Shown here one piece after another: positions 1-8,089 of a DNA stretch of 11,236 nt. This stretch comes from CAZYWA01 sp964650975 [NCBI: uncultured bacterium] (GTDB taxonomy: Bacteria; JADJOY01). The stretch spans positions 1,206 through 12,441 of the forward strand of contig CAZYWA010000206.1 in the NCBI GenBank assembly GCA_964650975.1, read 5' to 3'. The position numbers and the translations under genes were made by a program. The notes below the pieces were generated by a model, which was not told where the DNA came from, did not search any database, and saw only the letters and a list, made by a program, of their open reading frames with translations. Numbering within the stretch: the first letter of the stretch is position 1; every line of letters starts with the position of its first letter.

Positions 1-277
1 CCGGTCGCGGCCACCGAAGGCCGATCGGTCCGAAATCTCCATCGCGTCAGCCACTTGCCGGCCGGGCGCCTTACGGCGGCGCGGGCGATCGCTGGTGGCG
101 AGGCACTCGCCGACCCCGGATCGGGCGAGGTCGCCGAGTTGGCGCCCTCCGTATACCCGCGTACCCCTGTGCGCGCCGGGCCCTGCACACATAGACTATC
201 AACGATCCGCTCGCATTGCCTGGAAACGCTGCTCGAACCGAGAGAGCAGGGCGTTCGTACTCTCGATGAGGTGACCG
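1..277. other. 5' flank without a supported gene
   Basis: This is the intergenic or partial region upstream of the DUF362 gene. One plus-strand frame and one minus-strand frame stay open here, but the translations are arginine/proline-rich and match no domain I recognise. I saw no tRNA or clear terminator. No convincing -35/-10 pair for the downstream gene could be picked out. A minus-strand ATG at 40-42 would read off the left edge, too short to judge. Confidence 0.4.
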
Positions 278-1819
<1,542 letters not shown>

Positions 1820-1830
1820 GCGGAGCAATC

Positions 1831-1907
1831 GGAGGGACGCGGTCCCTCGCGTCCGCGGCGAATCGATCGCGACGTGACGCTGCGGCGGCGAGGGACCGCC
1901 GCCCTCC
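1831..1907. repeat. Palindromic intergenic repeat, copy A (~77 bp)
   Basis: Starts GGAGGG and ends CCCTCC. The outer 30 bases are imperfect inverted repeats of each other (about 25 of 30 match by hand alignment). The left arm also contains its own perfect hairpin, GAGGGAC-GCG-GTCCCTC (1832-1848). A second copy lies at 3160-3235 in the same orientation, with 28/30 identity in the left arm and 29/33 in the right arm; the 13-14-nt centre is unrelated. The copy sits between the convergent ends of the DUF362 and hydrolase genes, where it could fold in RNA and act as a bidirectional terminator. REP/BIME-like or MITE-like sequences are the nearest known categories. No transposase or target-site duplication is visible. 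Confidence 0.8.
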
Positions 1908-1922
1908 CAGAACCGGTATCGA

Positions 1923-3059
1923 TCAGCGTGGACGGAGCCAGCAGCGGGTGACGAGCGCGAGCGTCGCGCGATCGATCGCTCGTTGCCCGAGAAGCTGCAC
2001 GCGTAGCCAGAGCGTGGCGGCGAGCAGCACCGGAACGATTCGCTCTGCGGCACAGTGGCTGGCGCTGGGGACGGCCCACACGGTGGCGTCCGGAAACTCG
2101 CGGAACACCTCGAGGTCGCCTGCGGGAACGTAGGCATCGTCGGTGCCGTTCACGGCGAGAATCGGCGGCGTCGGCCGCGGGGTGAGCAGGCCCTGCGCGC
2201 GCAGCGAGAAGAGCTCGACCAGGCTTTCGGCTTCCGCCGGCGGCGGTAGCGTGTCGAGGCCGACCGCGTTGGCGACGATGCCCGGCATGCCGTTCGGCAT
2301 GCGCATCAGCGCGGCGCCGTCGCGCGACGCGGCGCCCACGGGTCCGCCGAGGTCGACCGCCGCATCGACCGCGCCCGTGAGCGCCAGCTTCGCGGCCCAC
2401 GGCCCGCCGGCGCTGAGGCCGAACGCGGCCGCTCGCGTCCGGCCGCCGCGGTCGCCGTTTCGAAGCTGCTCGATGACGCCGCGATAAATCGCGTCCGCGT
2501 CGGGAGCGAGCGGAACGGGCGACTCTCCGGTCCCCGGCATGTCGATTGCCGCGACGCGGAATCCGCCGAGCCGGGTGAAGAGCAGCGCGATGCGGTGCAG
2601 CTCGATCTTCCAGGTGTCGACGCCGCCGGACAGGATGACGACGGGGGCATCGTCCACGCCCTCGCTTCGTGGCGAGAACAGGTGGGTTTGGATAGTGGTC
2701 GTCGCACCGCGGTAGGTCACGTCGATGGCGCGGCGCTCGAAGTGGCACGAGAAGTCGTGCGCCGCGGCGAGATAACACCCGATCTGGCGGCGATACGCCT
2801 CGCGTCGCGATGCCGTGACCAGGCTCGGAAACTTGGCCCCGCCGAAGCAAGCCGCCGCGAGCAGCCTCCGACCGGCACGCTCGGCGCTCTCGGCTTCGCG
2901 CACCCACTCGGTGGTCCAGCCGCCCGGGCCGTCGCGCCACGCGTCGTCCACGCGAGCGCGCAAGCGCTCGATGATCGCGGCCGGGATTCCCCAGCCGCGG
3001 AATTGCCGCGAGCGCTCGGCGAAGAGCTCGCGCGGATCGAGTGGAAACGTGAACGCCAC
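1923..3059 (-). CDS. Alpha/beta hydrolase, FrsA/DUF1100-like esterase family
   Basis: A 378-residue predicted cytosolic hydrolase. An alpha-helical N-terminal cap of about 130 residues, with GPGGWT-EWV near 45-53 and HFERR near 106-110, precedes the alpha/beta fold. The fold shows VVILSGGVDTWK (140-151), the IDMPGTGES loop (172-180), the nucleophile elbow G-L-S-A-G-G with Ser216, an acid in NGTDDAYVP (Asp308 best fits GxxDxxVP) and His335 in SASHC. The complete triad argues for an active esterase or C-C hydrolase; the substrate is unknown. This cap-plus-fold arrangement is seen in FrsA/DUF1100 and in 2,6-dihydroxypseudooxynicotine-hydrolase-like enzymes. The GTG start has no Shine-Dalgarno sequence. 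A TACACT hexamer ends 8 nt before it on the minus strand, so a leaderless transcript is possible. The gene is alone, convergent with the DUF362 gene, and bracketed by two copies of one palindromic repeat. Confidence 0.88.
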   Translation of the reverse strand: MAFTFPLDPRELFAERSRQFRGWGIPAAIIERLRARVDDAWRDGPGGWTTEWVREAESAERAGRRLLAAACFGGAKFPSLVTASRREAYRRQIGCYLAAAHDFSCHFERRAIDVTYRGATTTIQTHLFSPRSEGVDDAPVVILSGGVDTWKIELHRIALLFTRLGGFRVAAIDMPGTGESPVPLAPDADAIYRGVIEQLRNGDRGGRTRAAAFGLSAGGPWAAKLALTGAVDAAVDLGGPVGAASRDGAALMRMPNGMPGIVANAVGLDTLPPPAEAESLVELFSLRAQGLLTPRPTPPILAVNGTDDAYVPAGDLEVFREFPDATVWAVPSASHCAAERIVPVLLAATLWLRVQLLGQRAIDRATLALVTRCWLRPR

Positions 3060-3159
3060 GCCGCCGAGTGTATCGGCCGCGGCCGGCCCTTCGCAGAAGG
3101 TGTGGACAAAATCGGATCCTTGCCCGGAGCGCTTCCTTCGAACCGATCGGGTGCTGTTT

Positions 3160-3235
3160 GGAGGGACGCGGTCCCTCGGGTCCGCAGCGTCTGAACCAAG
3201 AGGGACGCCGCGGCTGCGAGGGACCGCAGCCCTCC
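3160..3235. repeat. Palindromic intergenic repeat, copy B (~76 bp)
   Basis: Same family and orientation as the copy at 1831-1907. It starts GGAGGG, ends CCCTCC, and carries the GAGGGAC-GCG-GTCCCTC hairpin (3161-3177). Its two arms match each other as inverted repeats at about 26 of 32 positions. It lies 5' of the hydrolase gene and 3' of the PI-PLC-like gene, both of which are on the minus strand. Differences from copy A inside the arms are mostly single substitutions, some of which change a base opposite another changed base, as would be expected if folding were preserved. That reading is inference from two copies only. Confidence 0.8.
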
Positions 3236-3316
3236 GGCCACCAGGCGCGGACGCTCGAGCGATTTCCGGCCAGGCATGCCTCTGCCGTCACCCTCGAACC
3301 GACTGCTCGCCCGGCC

Positions 3317-3345
3317 CGGGGGGCTGGAACGGCCCCCCGAGAAAC
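3317..3345 (-). terminator. Conserved post-stop stem-loop, copy 1 (3' of PI-PLC-like gene)
   Basis: On the minus strand it begins directly after the TAG stop codon of the PI-PLC-like gene. It reads GTTTC followed by an 8-bp perfect stem CGGGGGGC/GCCCCCCG closing a 7-nt loop. It matches the element after the reductase stop codon at 26 of 29 positions, including the loop bases GTTCCA and the GTTTC leader. Both copies have the same orientation relative to their upstream genes. There is no U-tract, so it is not a textbook intrinsic terminator. It may act as a terminator or an mRNA 3'-end stabiliser. Confidence 0.65.
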
Positions 3346-4347
3346 CTAGCGCAAGTTCTCGATCGCTTCGGGCGTGCACTCGGGCGGCGCCGACACCGGA
3401 TTGCAGCGCGACGGAGTGCCGCCGGGAATGTCGAACGAGTAGGTCCCCGGTCCGGCCGATGCCGGGAAGTCGGTCGAGATGAAGTGGGAGCCGGCGGCGA
3501 GCGCCGCGTCGCGCTCGCTGGTGTCGCCGGAGCCCACGGAGGAGGCACCGTCGCCGATGCTGCGGACCAAGAGGTGCGCGGCGACTGCCGCGCGGATCTG
3601 ATCCTCGGCTCCGGCCGCGTTGTCGATGTCGAGCACGGCCGCGTTGGGATCGGTCGGGTCGAAGAGCGCGAAGATCGCGCGTCCCGTCAGCGTGGGATCG
3701 CCCGCGACGTATTCGTCTCGGAGCTGCGAGTGGTCGTCGAGCGCGAACAGCACCTGGCCGCGCGATTCGCCGAGGGTGGGCCAGCCGTGCGCCGCGAGCG
3801 CCTCACCGAGCGTGGCCGCGCCGCCCCGCAATCGATCGGGGGTGATGATCCGTTCCTCCGGCCACACCTCGCGGATCTCGCGATCGAGCTCCTGCATGTG
3901 CGTGTCGAGCTTCACCAGGTCGATGTCGTCCTTGGGCTCGATCAGGATCATCATCGGGTGGTGCTCGGGGTGCGCGTCGGACCACGCCTTGATCTCGCTC
4001 AGGCAATCGCTGAACCAGAAGCACACGGTGAACGGATCGAGAAGCGGCAGGTGATAGACGGCCAGGCGCTGCTGGGCGAGCTGGAAGTGGACGTCGAGCT
4101 CGATCTGACGCACGCCGTAGAGCTCGAGCTGATCGGTGAGCGTCGGCATCGAGTACGCCCAGTCGGGAATCAGCGAGGGTAGAGGCTGGGCTGGCTCGTG
4201 GTGGTAGCTGTTGTGGGTGCCCTTCGCCTGGATCTGGTCGATGCGCAGCGTGTCGTCGAGCGGGTAGGCGGGGGCGCCACTCGATCCGCCGCCGCACCCG
4301 GCGAGCAGCACGATCGGCGCGAGGACACTCGCGAGCCGTTTCGCCAC
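3346..4347 (-). CDS. Lipoprotein of the Ca2+-dependent phosphoinositide phospholipase C family
   Basis: A 333-residue secreted lipoprotein. Residues 1-17 form a lipoprotein signal peptide (Lys3-Arg4, hydrophobic core, lipobox LAG-Cys18). The mature part fits the PI-PLC-C1 family (PF16670): QAKGTHNSYHH with His45 as candidate catalytic base, RQIELDVHF (Glu83, Asp85) as candidate metal ligands, His99 in the VYHLP strand, and IEPKDD (136-141). The enzyme would cleave a phosphoinositide-like headgroup at the outer membrane or cell surface, but the bacterial substrate is unknown. A longer frame begins with TTG at 4422. The GTG at 4347 is preferred because AGGTGA lies 7 nt upstream and the protein then begins exactly at the signal peptide. 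Cysteines 109, 115, 315 and 324 could form disulfides after export. It is divergent from the reductase gene, with about 140 bp between them, and followed by a conserved stem-loop. Confidence 0.87.
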   Translation of the reverse strand: MAKRLASVLAPIVLLAGCGGGSSGAPAYPLDDTLRIDQIQAKGTHNSYHHEPAQPLPSLIPDWAYSMPTLTDQLELYGVRQIELDVHFQLAQQRLAVYHLPLLDPFTVCFWFSDCLSEIKAWSDAHPEHHPMMILIEPKDDIDLVKLDTHMQELDREIREVWPEERIITPDRLRGGAATLGEALAAHGWPTLGESRGQVLFALDDHSQLRDEYVAGDPTLTGRAIFALFDPTDPNAAVLDIDNAAGAEDQIRAAVAAHLLVRSIGDGASSVGSGDTSERDAALAAGSHFISTDFPASAGPGTYSFDIPGGTPSRCNPVSAPPECTPEAIENLR

Positions 4348-4354
4348 GCGTGCG

Positions 4355-4360
4355 TCACCT
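4355..4360 (-). promoter_or_regulatory. Ribosome binding site setting the PI-PLC-like start
   Basis: AGGTGA on the minus strand, 7 nt before the GTG at 4347. This favours the GTG over the in-frame TTG 75 nt upstream, which would put 25 polar residues before the lipoprotein signal peptide. Confidence 0.65.
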
Positions 4361-4474
4361 GAGCGGGATGTGTTCGTCACGGCCCGAATCTTAACCCGCG
4401 CGACGGCCGTCACCGACCCCAAGAGGCGCGACGAGAATCCAGCTAGGCTTGGCCGCGCAATTTTCGAGCAGCCG

Positions 4475-4482
4475 AAAGGAAG
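4475..4482 (+). promoter_or_regulatory. Ribosome binding site setting the reductase start
   Basis: AAAGGAAG ends 5 nt before the ATG at 4488. An in-frame TTG at 4449 would add 13 residues ahead of the dinucleotide-binding strand and lacks such a site. Confidence 0.65.
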
Positions 4483-4487
4483 ATCGA

Positions 4488-5672
4488 ATGGACGCGAAAC
4501 GCCCCTACGACATCGTGCTTTTCGGAGCGACCGGCTTCACCGGGCAGCTCACGGCCGACTATCTGGCGCGGCACGGTGGCTCGAAGCTCCGCTGGGCGAT
4601 CGCGGGGCGGAATGCGGCGAAGCTCGACCATGTGAAGCGCGCGCTGGTCGCGGCGGTGCCGAGCGCCACGGGCGTGGAGATGGTGACCGCGAGCGCAGAC
4701 GATCTCGCGTCGATCGAGGCCATGGCGCGCTCGGCGCGAGTCGTCGTCACCACGGTGGGGCCTTACGCTCGCCACGGTGAGCCGCTGGTGGCGGCCTGCG
4801 CCCGCGCCGGCACCGACTACGTGGATCTCACCGGCGAGCCCGAGTTCGTGGATCGCATGCTCGAGCGCTACGACGCCGAGGCCAGGCAGAGCGGCGCCAG
4901 GATCGTGCACTGCTGTGGCTTCGACAGCATTCCCCACGATCTGGGTGCGCAGCTGACGGCGCAACAGCTCCCGGCGGATCAGCCGATGATGATCGAGGGG
5001 TTCGTGAAGAGCGGCGGTAACTTCTCGGGAGGTACCTGGGCCTCGGCGCTCGGTGCGTTCGCGGACGCGGGACCGTACCTGCGGCGGCGCATGGCCCATC
5101 GCGGCCGTCGCGTCGCCGCGGGCGGGAGGCGCGCGCGGCCCGCGCCGCAGCGGCTTCGCTACGATCGCGAGCGCCATGCGTGGGCGTGCCCGTTGCCCAC
5201 CATCGATCCGCAGATCGTGATCCGCTCCGCTCGCGCGCTGCCCGAGTACGGGCCCGACTTCCGCTACGGCCACTACGCCGAGGTCAAATCGCTCGCCACC
5301 GTAGTCGCCGGCGTGGTGGGGATCGGAGCCGTGGTGGCGCTGGCGCAGCTCGGTCCCACGCGCCGCATGCTGGAGCGATGGCGTCCGTCGGGCGCCGGGC
5401 CGACCGCCGAGGAGCGCGCCAAGGCGCACTTTCGCGTGCGCTTCGTGGGGCGGGCCGGTGACAGGCAGGTGGTCACCGAGGTCCGCGGCGGCGACCCTGG
5501 ATACGGGGAAACCTCCAAGATGCTGGCCGAGTCGGCGCTCTGTCTGGCCTTCGACCGCGACCGCCTCCCGAACGCCGCTGGCGTGCTCACCACCGCGGTC
5601 GCCATGGGGAGCGTGCTGCGCGAGCGGCTGGTCGCGGCCGGAATCGTTTTCGAAGTGCTGTCCAGCGGGTAA
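4488..5672 (+). CDS. Saccharopine dehydrogenase-like oxidoreductase / trans-acting enoyl reductase family
   Basis: A 394-residue protein. It opens with a Rossmann strand and the dinucleotide-binding motif FGATGFTG (12-19), followed by AGRN (39-42), which usually favours NADPH. Family signatures follow: TVGPYARHGEPLV (89-101), DYVDLTGE (110-117), HCCGFDSIPHDLG (141-153), and GDPGYGETSKMLAESALC (335-352). A hydrophobic stretch at about 269-288 matches the membrane-associating segment of SCCPDH-like proteins. Relatives include the mycobacterial trans-acting enoyl reductase (Rv2953), which works with a polyketide synthase on phenolphthiocerol lipids, and mammalian SCCPDH. No polyketide synthase is present here, so that substrate cannot be transferred; lipid reduction is a reasonable inference. 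True saccharopine dehydrogenase (lysine pathway) is unlikely given these signatures. The gene is monocistronic by layout, with a stem-loop directly after its TAA. Confidence 0.88.
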   Translation: MDAKRPYDIVLFGATGFTGQLTADYLARHGGSKLRWAIAGRNAAKLDHVKRALVAAVPSATGVEMVTASADDLASIEAMARSARVVVTTVGPYARHGEPLVAACARAGTDYVDLTGEPEFVDRMLERYDAEARQSGARIVHCCGFDSIPHDLGAQLTAQQLPADQPMMIEGFVKSGGNFSGGTWASALGAFADAGPYLRRRMAHRGRRVAAGGRRARPAPQRLRYDRERHAWACPLPTIDPQIVIRSARALPEYGPDFRYGHYAEVKSLATVVAGVVGIGAVVALAQLGPTRRMLERWRPSGAGPTAEERAKAHFRVRFVGRAGDRQVVTEVRGGDPGYGETSKMLAESALCLAFDRDRLPNAAGVLTTAVAMGSVLRERLVAAGIVFEVLSSG

Positions 5673-5677
5673 GTTGA

Positions 5678-5707
5678 GTTTCGCGGGGGGGTGTTCCAGC
5701 CCCCCGC
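5678..5707 (+). terminator. Conserved post-stop stem-loop, copy 2 (3' of reductase gene)
   Basis: It begins 5 nt after the TAA of the reductase gene. It has the GTTTC leader, then an 8-bp stem GCGGGGGG/CCCCCCGC with a 9-nt loop containing GTTCCAG. It is the second member of the element found after the PI-PLC-like gene (26/29 identical). It overlaps by two bases the left arm of the next hairpin (5706-5733), so the two structures could compete. Confidence 0.65.
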
Positions 5708-5733
5708 CCCATGAAAAGCGATCTTCATGGGGC
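5706..5733. repeat. Perfect 10-bp inverted repeat (hairpin)
   Basis: GCCCCATGAA and TTCATGGGGC are separated by 8 nt (aagcgatc). It is a perfect stem directly downstream of the post-stop element and about 70 nt before the likely -35 of the lipoprotein promoter. It could be a second terminator stem or a protein-binding palindrome. There is no U-tract on either side. Confidence 0.6.
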
Positions 5734-5802
5734 CCCACCCCGAGGCGCTCGCTGTGGTTCGCTAAAACGGCACGCGACCCGGGATTTTCTCCCGAATTGC
5801 TC

Positions 5803-5831
5803 TTGCATGGCGGCAGTGCGTCATTTATGCT
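5803..5831 (+). promoter_or_regulatory. Candidate sigma-70-type promoter of the lipoprotein gene
   Basis: TTGCAT (5803-5808) and TATGCT (5826-5831) are separated by exactly 17 nt, in a locally AT-richer patch of an otherwise GC-rich region. Transcription would start near 5838, leaving a 5' leader of about 30 nt that contains a strong Shine-Dalgarno sequence. The -35 matches only in its first three bases, so this is a reasonable but unproven call. Confidence 0.45.
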
Positions 5832-5859
5832 CGCGCGACTCGATCCCACAGAAAACCCT

Positions 5860-5865
5860 GGAGGA
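5860..5865 (+). promoter_or_regulatory. Strong ribosome binding site of the lipoprotein gene
   Basis: GGAGGA with a 4-nt spacer to the ATG at 5870. It selects this start over the upstream in-frame ATG at 5711, which would place about 50 unrelated residues before the signal peptide and span the hairpin region. Confidence 0.7.
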
Positions 5866-5869
5866 ATAC

Positions 5870-6142
5870 ATGCGTAAGATCATCATGATGTGCGCGGCGG
5901 TTCCGCTGGTCATGTCGCTCGGTGGCTGCTGCAAGAAGGTCGACGACCTGTCGGCCAAGGTCGACGCGCTCGACGCGAAGATCGGTGCGATGCAGTCGAA
6001 GGTCGACCAGGCCGCCATGGACGCGAGCAACGCGTCGAAGCAGGCGAGCCAGGCTGCCGCCGCTGCGCAGGCCGCGGCTGCGAAGGCCGAGGACGCGTCG
6101 GCGAGCTCGAAGGCGGTCTTCAAGAAGAGCGTCCACAAGTAA
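5870..6142 (+). CDS. Lpp/OprI-like alanine-zipper outer-membrane lipoprotein
   Basis: A 90-residue lipoprotein. Residues 1-19 are a signal peptide with lipobox LGG-Cys20, and the mature chain is one continuous coiled coil. Core a/d positions read V24, L27, V31, L34, I38, M41, V45 and then alanine at 48, 52, 55, 59, 62, 66, 69, 73 and 76. This gives a large-residue zipper that changes into an alanine zipper. It ends in Ser-Val-His-Lys90; in E. coli Lpp the C-terminal lysine is the residue joined covalently to diaminopimelate in peptidoglycan. It would therefore tether the outer membrane to the cell wall. The next gene, convergent, encodes an L,D-transpeptidase of the type that makes this bond. 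The ATG start has a perfect GGAGGA at 5860-5865, suggesting high expression. Similarity to Lpp is structural; the sequence is its own variant and longer (71 mature residues against 58). Confidence 0.9.
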   Translation: MRKIIMMCAAVPLVMSLGGCCKKVDDLSAKVDALDAKIGAMQSKVDQAAMDASNASKQASQAAAAAQAAAAKAEDASASSKAVFKKSVHK

Positions 6143-6196
6143 GTCGCTCCTCCGATCGCCGTCTCGCGCCGGTCCGTCCGCGCGCGAGCGAGACCT

Positions 6197-6230
6197 CACA
6201 CCCGCTCCGGGGAAACCTGGAGCGGGTGTG
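6197..6230. terminator. Bidirectional terminator-like hairpin between convergent genes
   Basis: CACACCCGCTCC and GGAGCGGGTGTG form a 12-bp perfect stem with the 10-nt loop ggggaaacct. It sits between the 3' ends of the lipoprotein gene (6142) and the transpeptidase gene (6250), as expected for a shared terminator. The flanks are not T-rich (CTCGTTCTGG on the plus side), as is common in GC-rich genomes. A weaker inverted repeat GTCTCGC/GCGAGAC (6161-6167, 6188-6194) lies just upstream. Confidence 0.75.
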
Positions 6231-6249
6231 CTCGTTCTGGGTCGCGGAA

Positions 6250-7272
6250 TCAGCCCTGACGGGCGTGCGGATGACTGGCCGGCGTGGTCTTGGGGGCGCC
6301 GCGATGGGTCGGGCGGACGTCGTCGCGGGCCGCGGGAGCGGCCGGAGCGGACTCGGCCGCATCGAGAACGGCCTTGGGGATCGTGCCCACCTGGATCGGG
6401 TAGCCGATTCCGTCCTTGATCACTTGCTGGAGCAGCTCGGTGTCCACGTAGCTCGCGAGCCCCAGCTCGCGCAGCTTGAGCAGCACCTCGCCCACCCGTC
6501 CTGGCTCGCGGTTGTAGACGTCGGGATAGGCCTCGACGAAGAGCCCATCACCGCGCCGGCCCAGCTTCACGGTCTGGTAGGTGAGCCGGATCTTGGTGCC
6601 GGAAGCGGTGCGGTCGAAGAGCCGCCGCATCTCGTCGTTGTAGAGCCGGATGCAGCCGTGGGTCGCGAGCCGACCGATGGAGTAGGGCGTGTTGGTGCCG
6701 TGAATCCCGTAGCTCGTGTTGCCGACGGTCATCCAACGATCGCCGAGCGGGTTGTCGGGACCGGGCGGCACCTCCGCGGGAAGCTCGGGTTTCTCCTCGC
6801 GGATCGACTTCGGCACGTGCCAGACCGGGTTGGTGCGCTTGGTGCCGACCTTGAACTCGCCGAGCAGCGAGTTGTCGATCTCGTCGCCGATCGCGATCGC
6901 GAACACCTCGGGCAGCCCCTTCACCGTGAAGTCGTAGAGCCGCATCTCGGGGATGTTGATGACCAGCCCCACCGGCTCGGTCTCGGGAAGCACGGTCACG
7001 GTGGGCAAGCGCACCAGGGTTCCCGGCTTGGGGATCCAGGTGTCGACGCCCGGATTGAGCGCCTCGACGGCGCTGTAACCGAGGCGAAACCGGTACGCGA
7101 CGTCGACCAGCGTGTCGTCGGGCTGGACCACGGTGCTCTGCGGCTGCCCGAGGATCGGGCGCAGCGTGCCCACGCTCGCAAACCCTTCTGCGGCGGCCCC
7201 GAGCGGAAGGGCACCGGCAAGCCACGCCGCCGCTGCCACCGCGAGGTGGCGGGATCTCGATCGCCGAGTCAT
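6250..7272 (-). CDS. ErfK/YbiS-type L,D-transpeptidase with LysM-like domain
   Basis: A 340-residue periplasmic enzyme. Residues 1-28 form a Sec signal peptide (RRSRSRH, hydrophobic stretch, GAAA before Glu29). A LysM-like peptidoglycan-binding segment covers about 46-90 (DTLVDVAYRF, ALNPGVDTWIPKPGT). The YkuD catalytic domain (about 101-232) has GPDNPLG (171-177), HGTN (191-194) and the active-site motif THGCIRL with Cys207. The order LysM-NPGVD-YkuD is that of E. coli ErfK, YbiS and YcfS, which attach Lpp to peptidoglycan. An approximately 105-residue C-terminal tail ends proline/alanine-rich. The ATG at 7272 is chosen because it starts the signal peptide; an in-frame TTG at 7308 would only lengthen the N-terminus. 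The neighbouring Lpp-like gene, convergent across a hairpin, is the likely substrate. A role in 3-3 crosslinking is also possible. Confidence 0.92.
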   Translation of the reverse strand: MTRRSRSRHLAVAAAAWLAGALPLGAAAEGFASVGTLRPILGQPQSTVVQPDDTLVDVAYRFRLGYSAVEALNPGVDTWIPKPGTLVRLPTVTVLPETEPVGLVINIPEMRLYDFTVKGLPEVFAIAIGDEIDNSLLGEFKVGTKRTNPVWHVPKSIREEKPELPAEVPPGPDNPLGDRWMTVGNTSYGIHGTNTPYSIGRLATHGCIRLYNDEMRRLFDRTASGTKIRLTYQTVKLGRRGDGLFVEAYPDVYNREPGRVGEVLLKLRELGLASYVDTELLQQVIKDGIGYPIQVGTIPKAVLDAAESAPAAPAARDDVRPTHRGAPKTTPASHPHARQG

Positions 7273-7309
7273 GTCCCACAAGGTGCGGATCAGGACGCGG
7301 AGCGTCAAC

Positions 7310-7315
7310 TATAAT
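7310..7315 (+). promoter_or_regulatory. Consensus -10 box before the second YkuD-fold gene
   Basis: A perfect TATAAT 22 nt before the ATG at 7338, in the short gap between two divergent genes. No good -35 is present 16-18 nt upstream (ggatca), so it may be activator-dependent or fortuitous. It is the only consensus -10 noticed in the window. Confidence 0.5.
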
Positions 7316-7337
7316 CGGGCGTTCGCTCGAAGGTGCC

Positions 7338-8089
7338 ATGAATCCAGGCATGTTCCGCCGCTTCCGCGCTCTCGGCCCGGTGGCCGTGCTGGCGGCCCTG
7401 GCGGTCCTGACGATCGCGCCGGCGTGCACCGACGTGTACGTGGTCGATCCCGCTCCCGCGCCAGCTCCCACGCCTCCTCTCGCCCTCGTGCGCGCCCCGG
7501 CTCCCGCGCAGGACGACCGTCCCACCGACCTCGAGGTCACACCCGTCGAGGAACCGACCGCGAGCTCGCCTTCGCGGCTCGCTCCGGCGAGCGATTTCTG
7601 GTGCGCGCTCATCGAGCGCATCGAGATCTGGAAGGGGCGACGCACGATGATCGCGCGTTGCACCAACGGCAGTGGTCTGGCCTTGAGCGTGGGGCTCGGC
7701 CGTGAGAACGACGGACCCAAACGCGTGGGCAGCGACAACCGTACGCCCGAGGGGTACTACCACGTGGCCGCCCAAGCCACGCCCAGCAACAAGTTCCACC
7801 TCTTCATCCCGATCGACTATCCGTCGCGCGCCGACGCGGAGCGCGCCCTGGGGCACGGCACCATCAGTGAGCGCGACTACGAGGCGATCCTCGACGCGGT
7901 CGAAGCCGGACGCCTCCCGCCTCAGACCACGCCGCTCGGCGGACACCTGGGCTTCCACGGCGAAGGCGACCGCTGGCGAGGTGACTCGCCGAATCTCGAC
8001 TGGACGTACGGGTGCATCGCGGTCGCCGACGAGCAGATCGAGTTCCTCGCCGAGCATGCGCCGCCGGGCACGCCGGTGATCATCCATCC

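Noticed and set aside
3303-3345. GC-rich stretch before the PI-PLC-like stop codon as a coding remnant
   Set aside because: The GGWN-PPRN-like peptide read here and at 5690-5728 on the minus strand arises from the shared stem-loop DNA element, not from a protein family.
4348-4422. TTG at 4422 as start of the PI-PLC-like gene
   Set aside because: It would put 25 polar residues ahead of a complete lipoprotein signal peptide, and AGGTGA points to the GTG at 4347.
5890-7314. 474-codon plus-strand frame across the lipoprotein, terminator and transpeptidase region
   Set aside because: It crosses the convergent terminator hairpin and opposes an enzyme with clear catalytic motifs. No recognisable domain.
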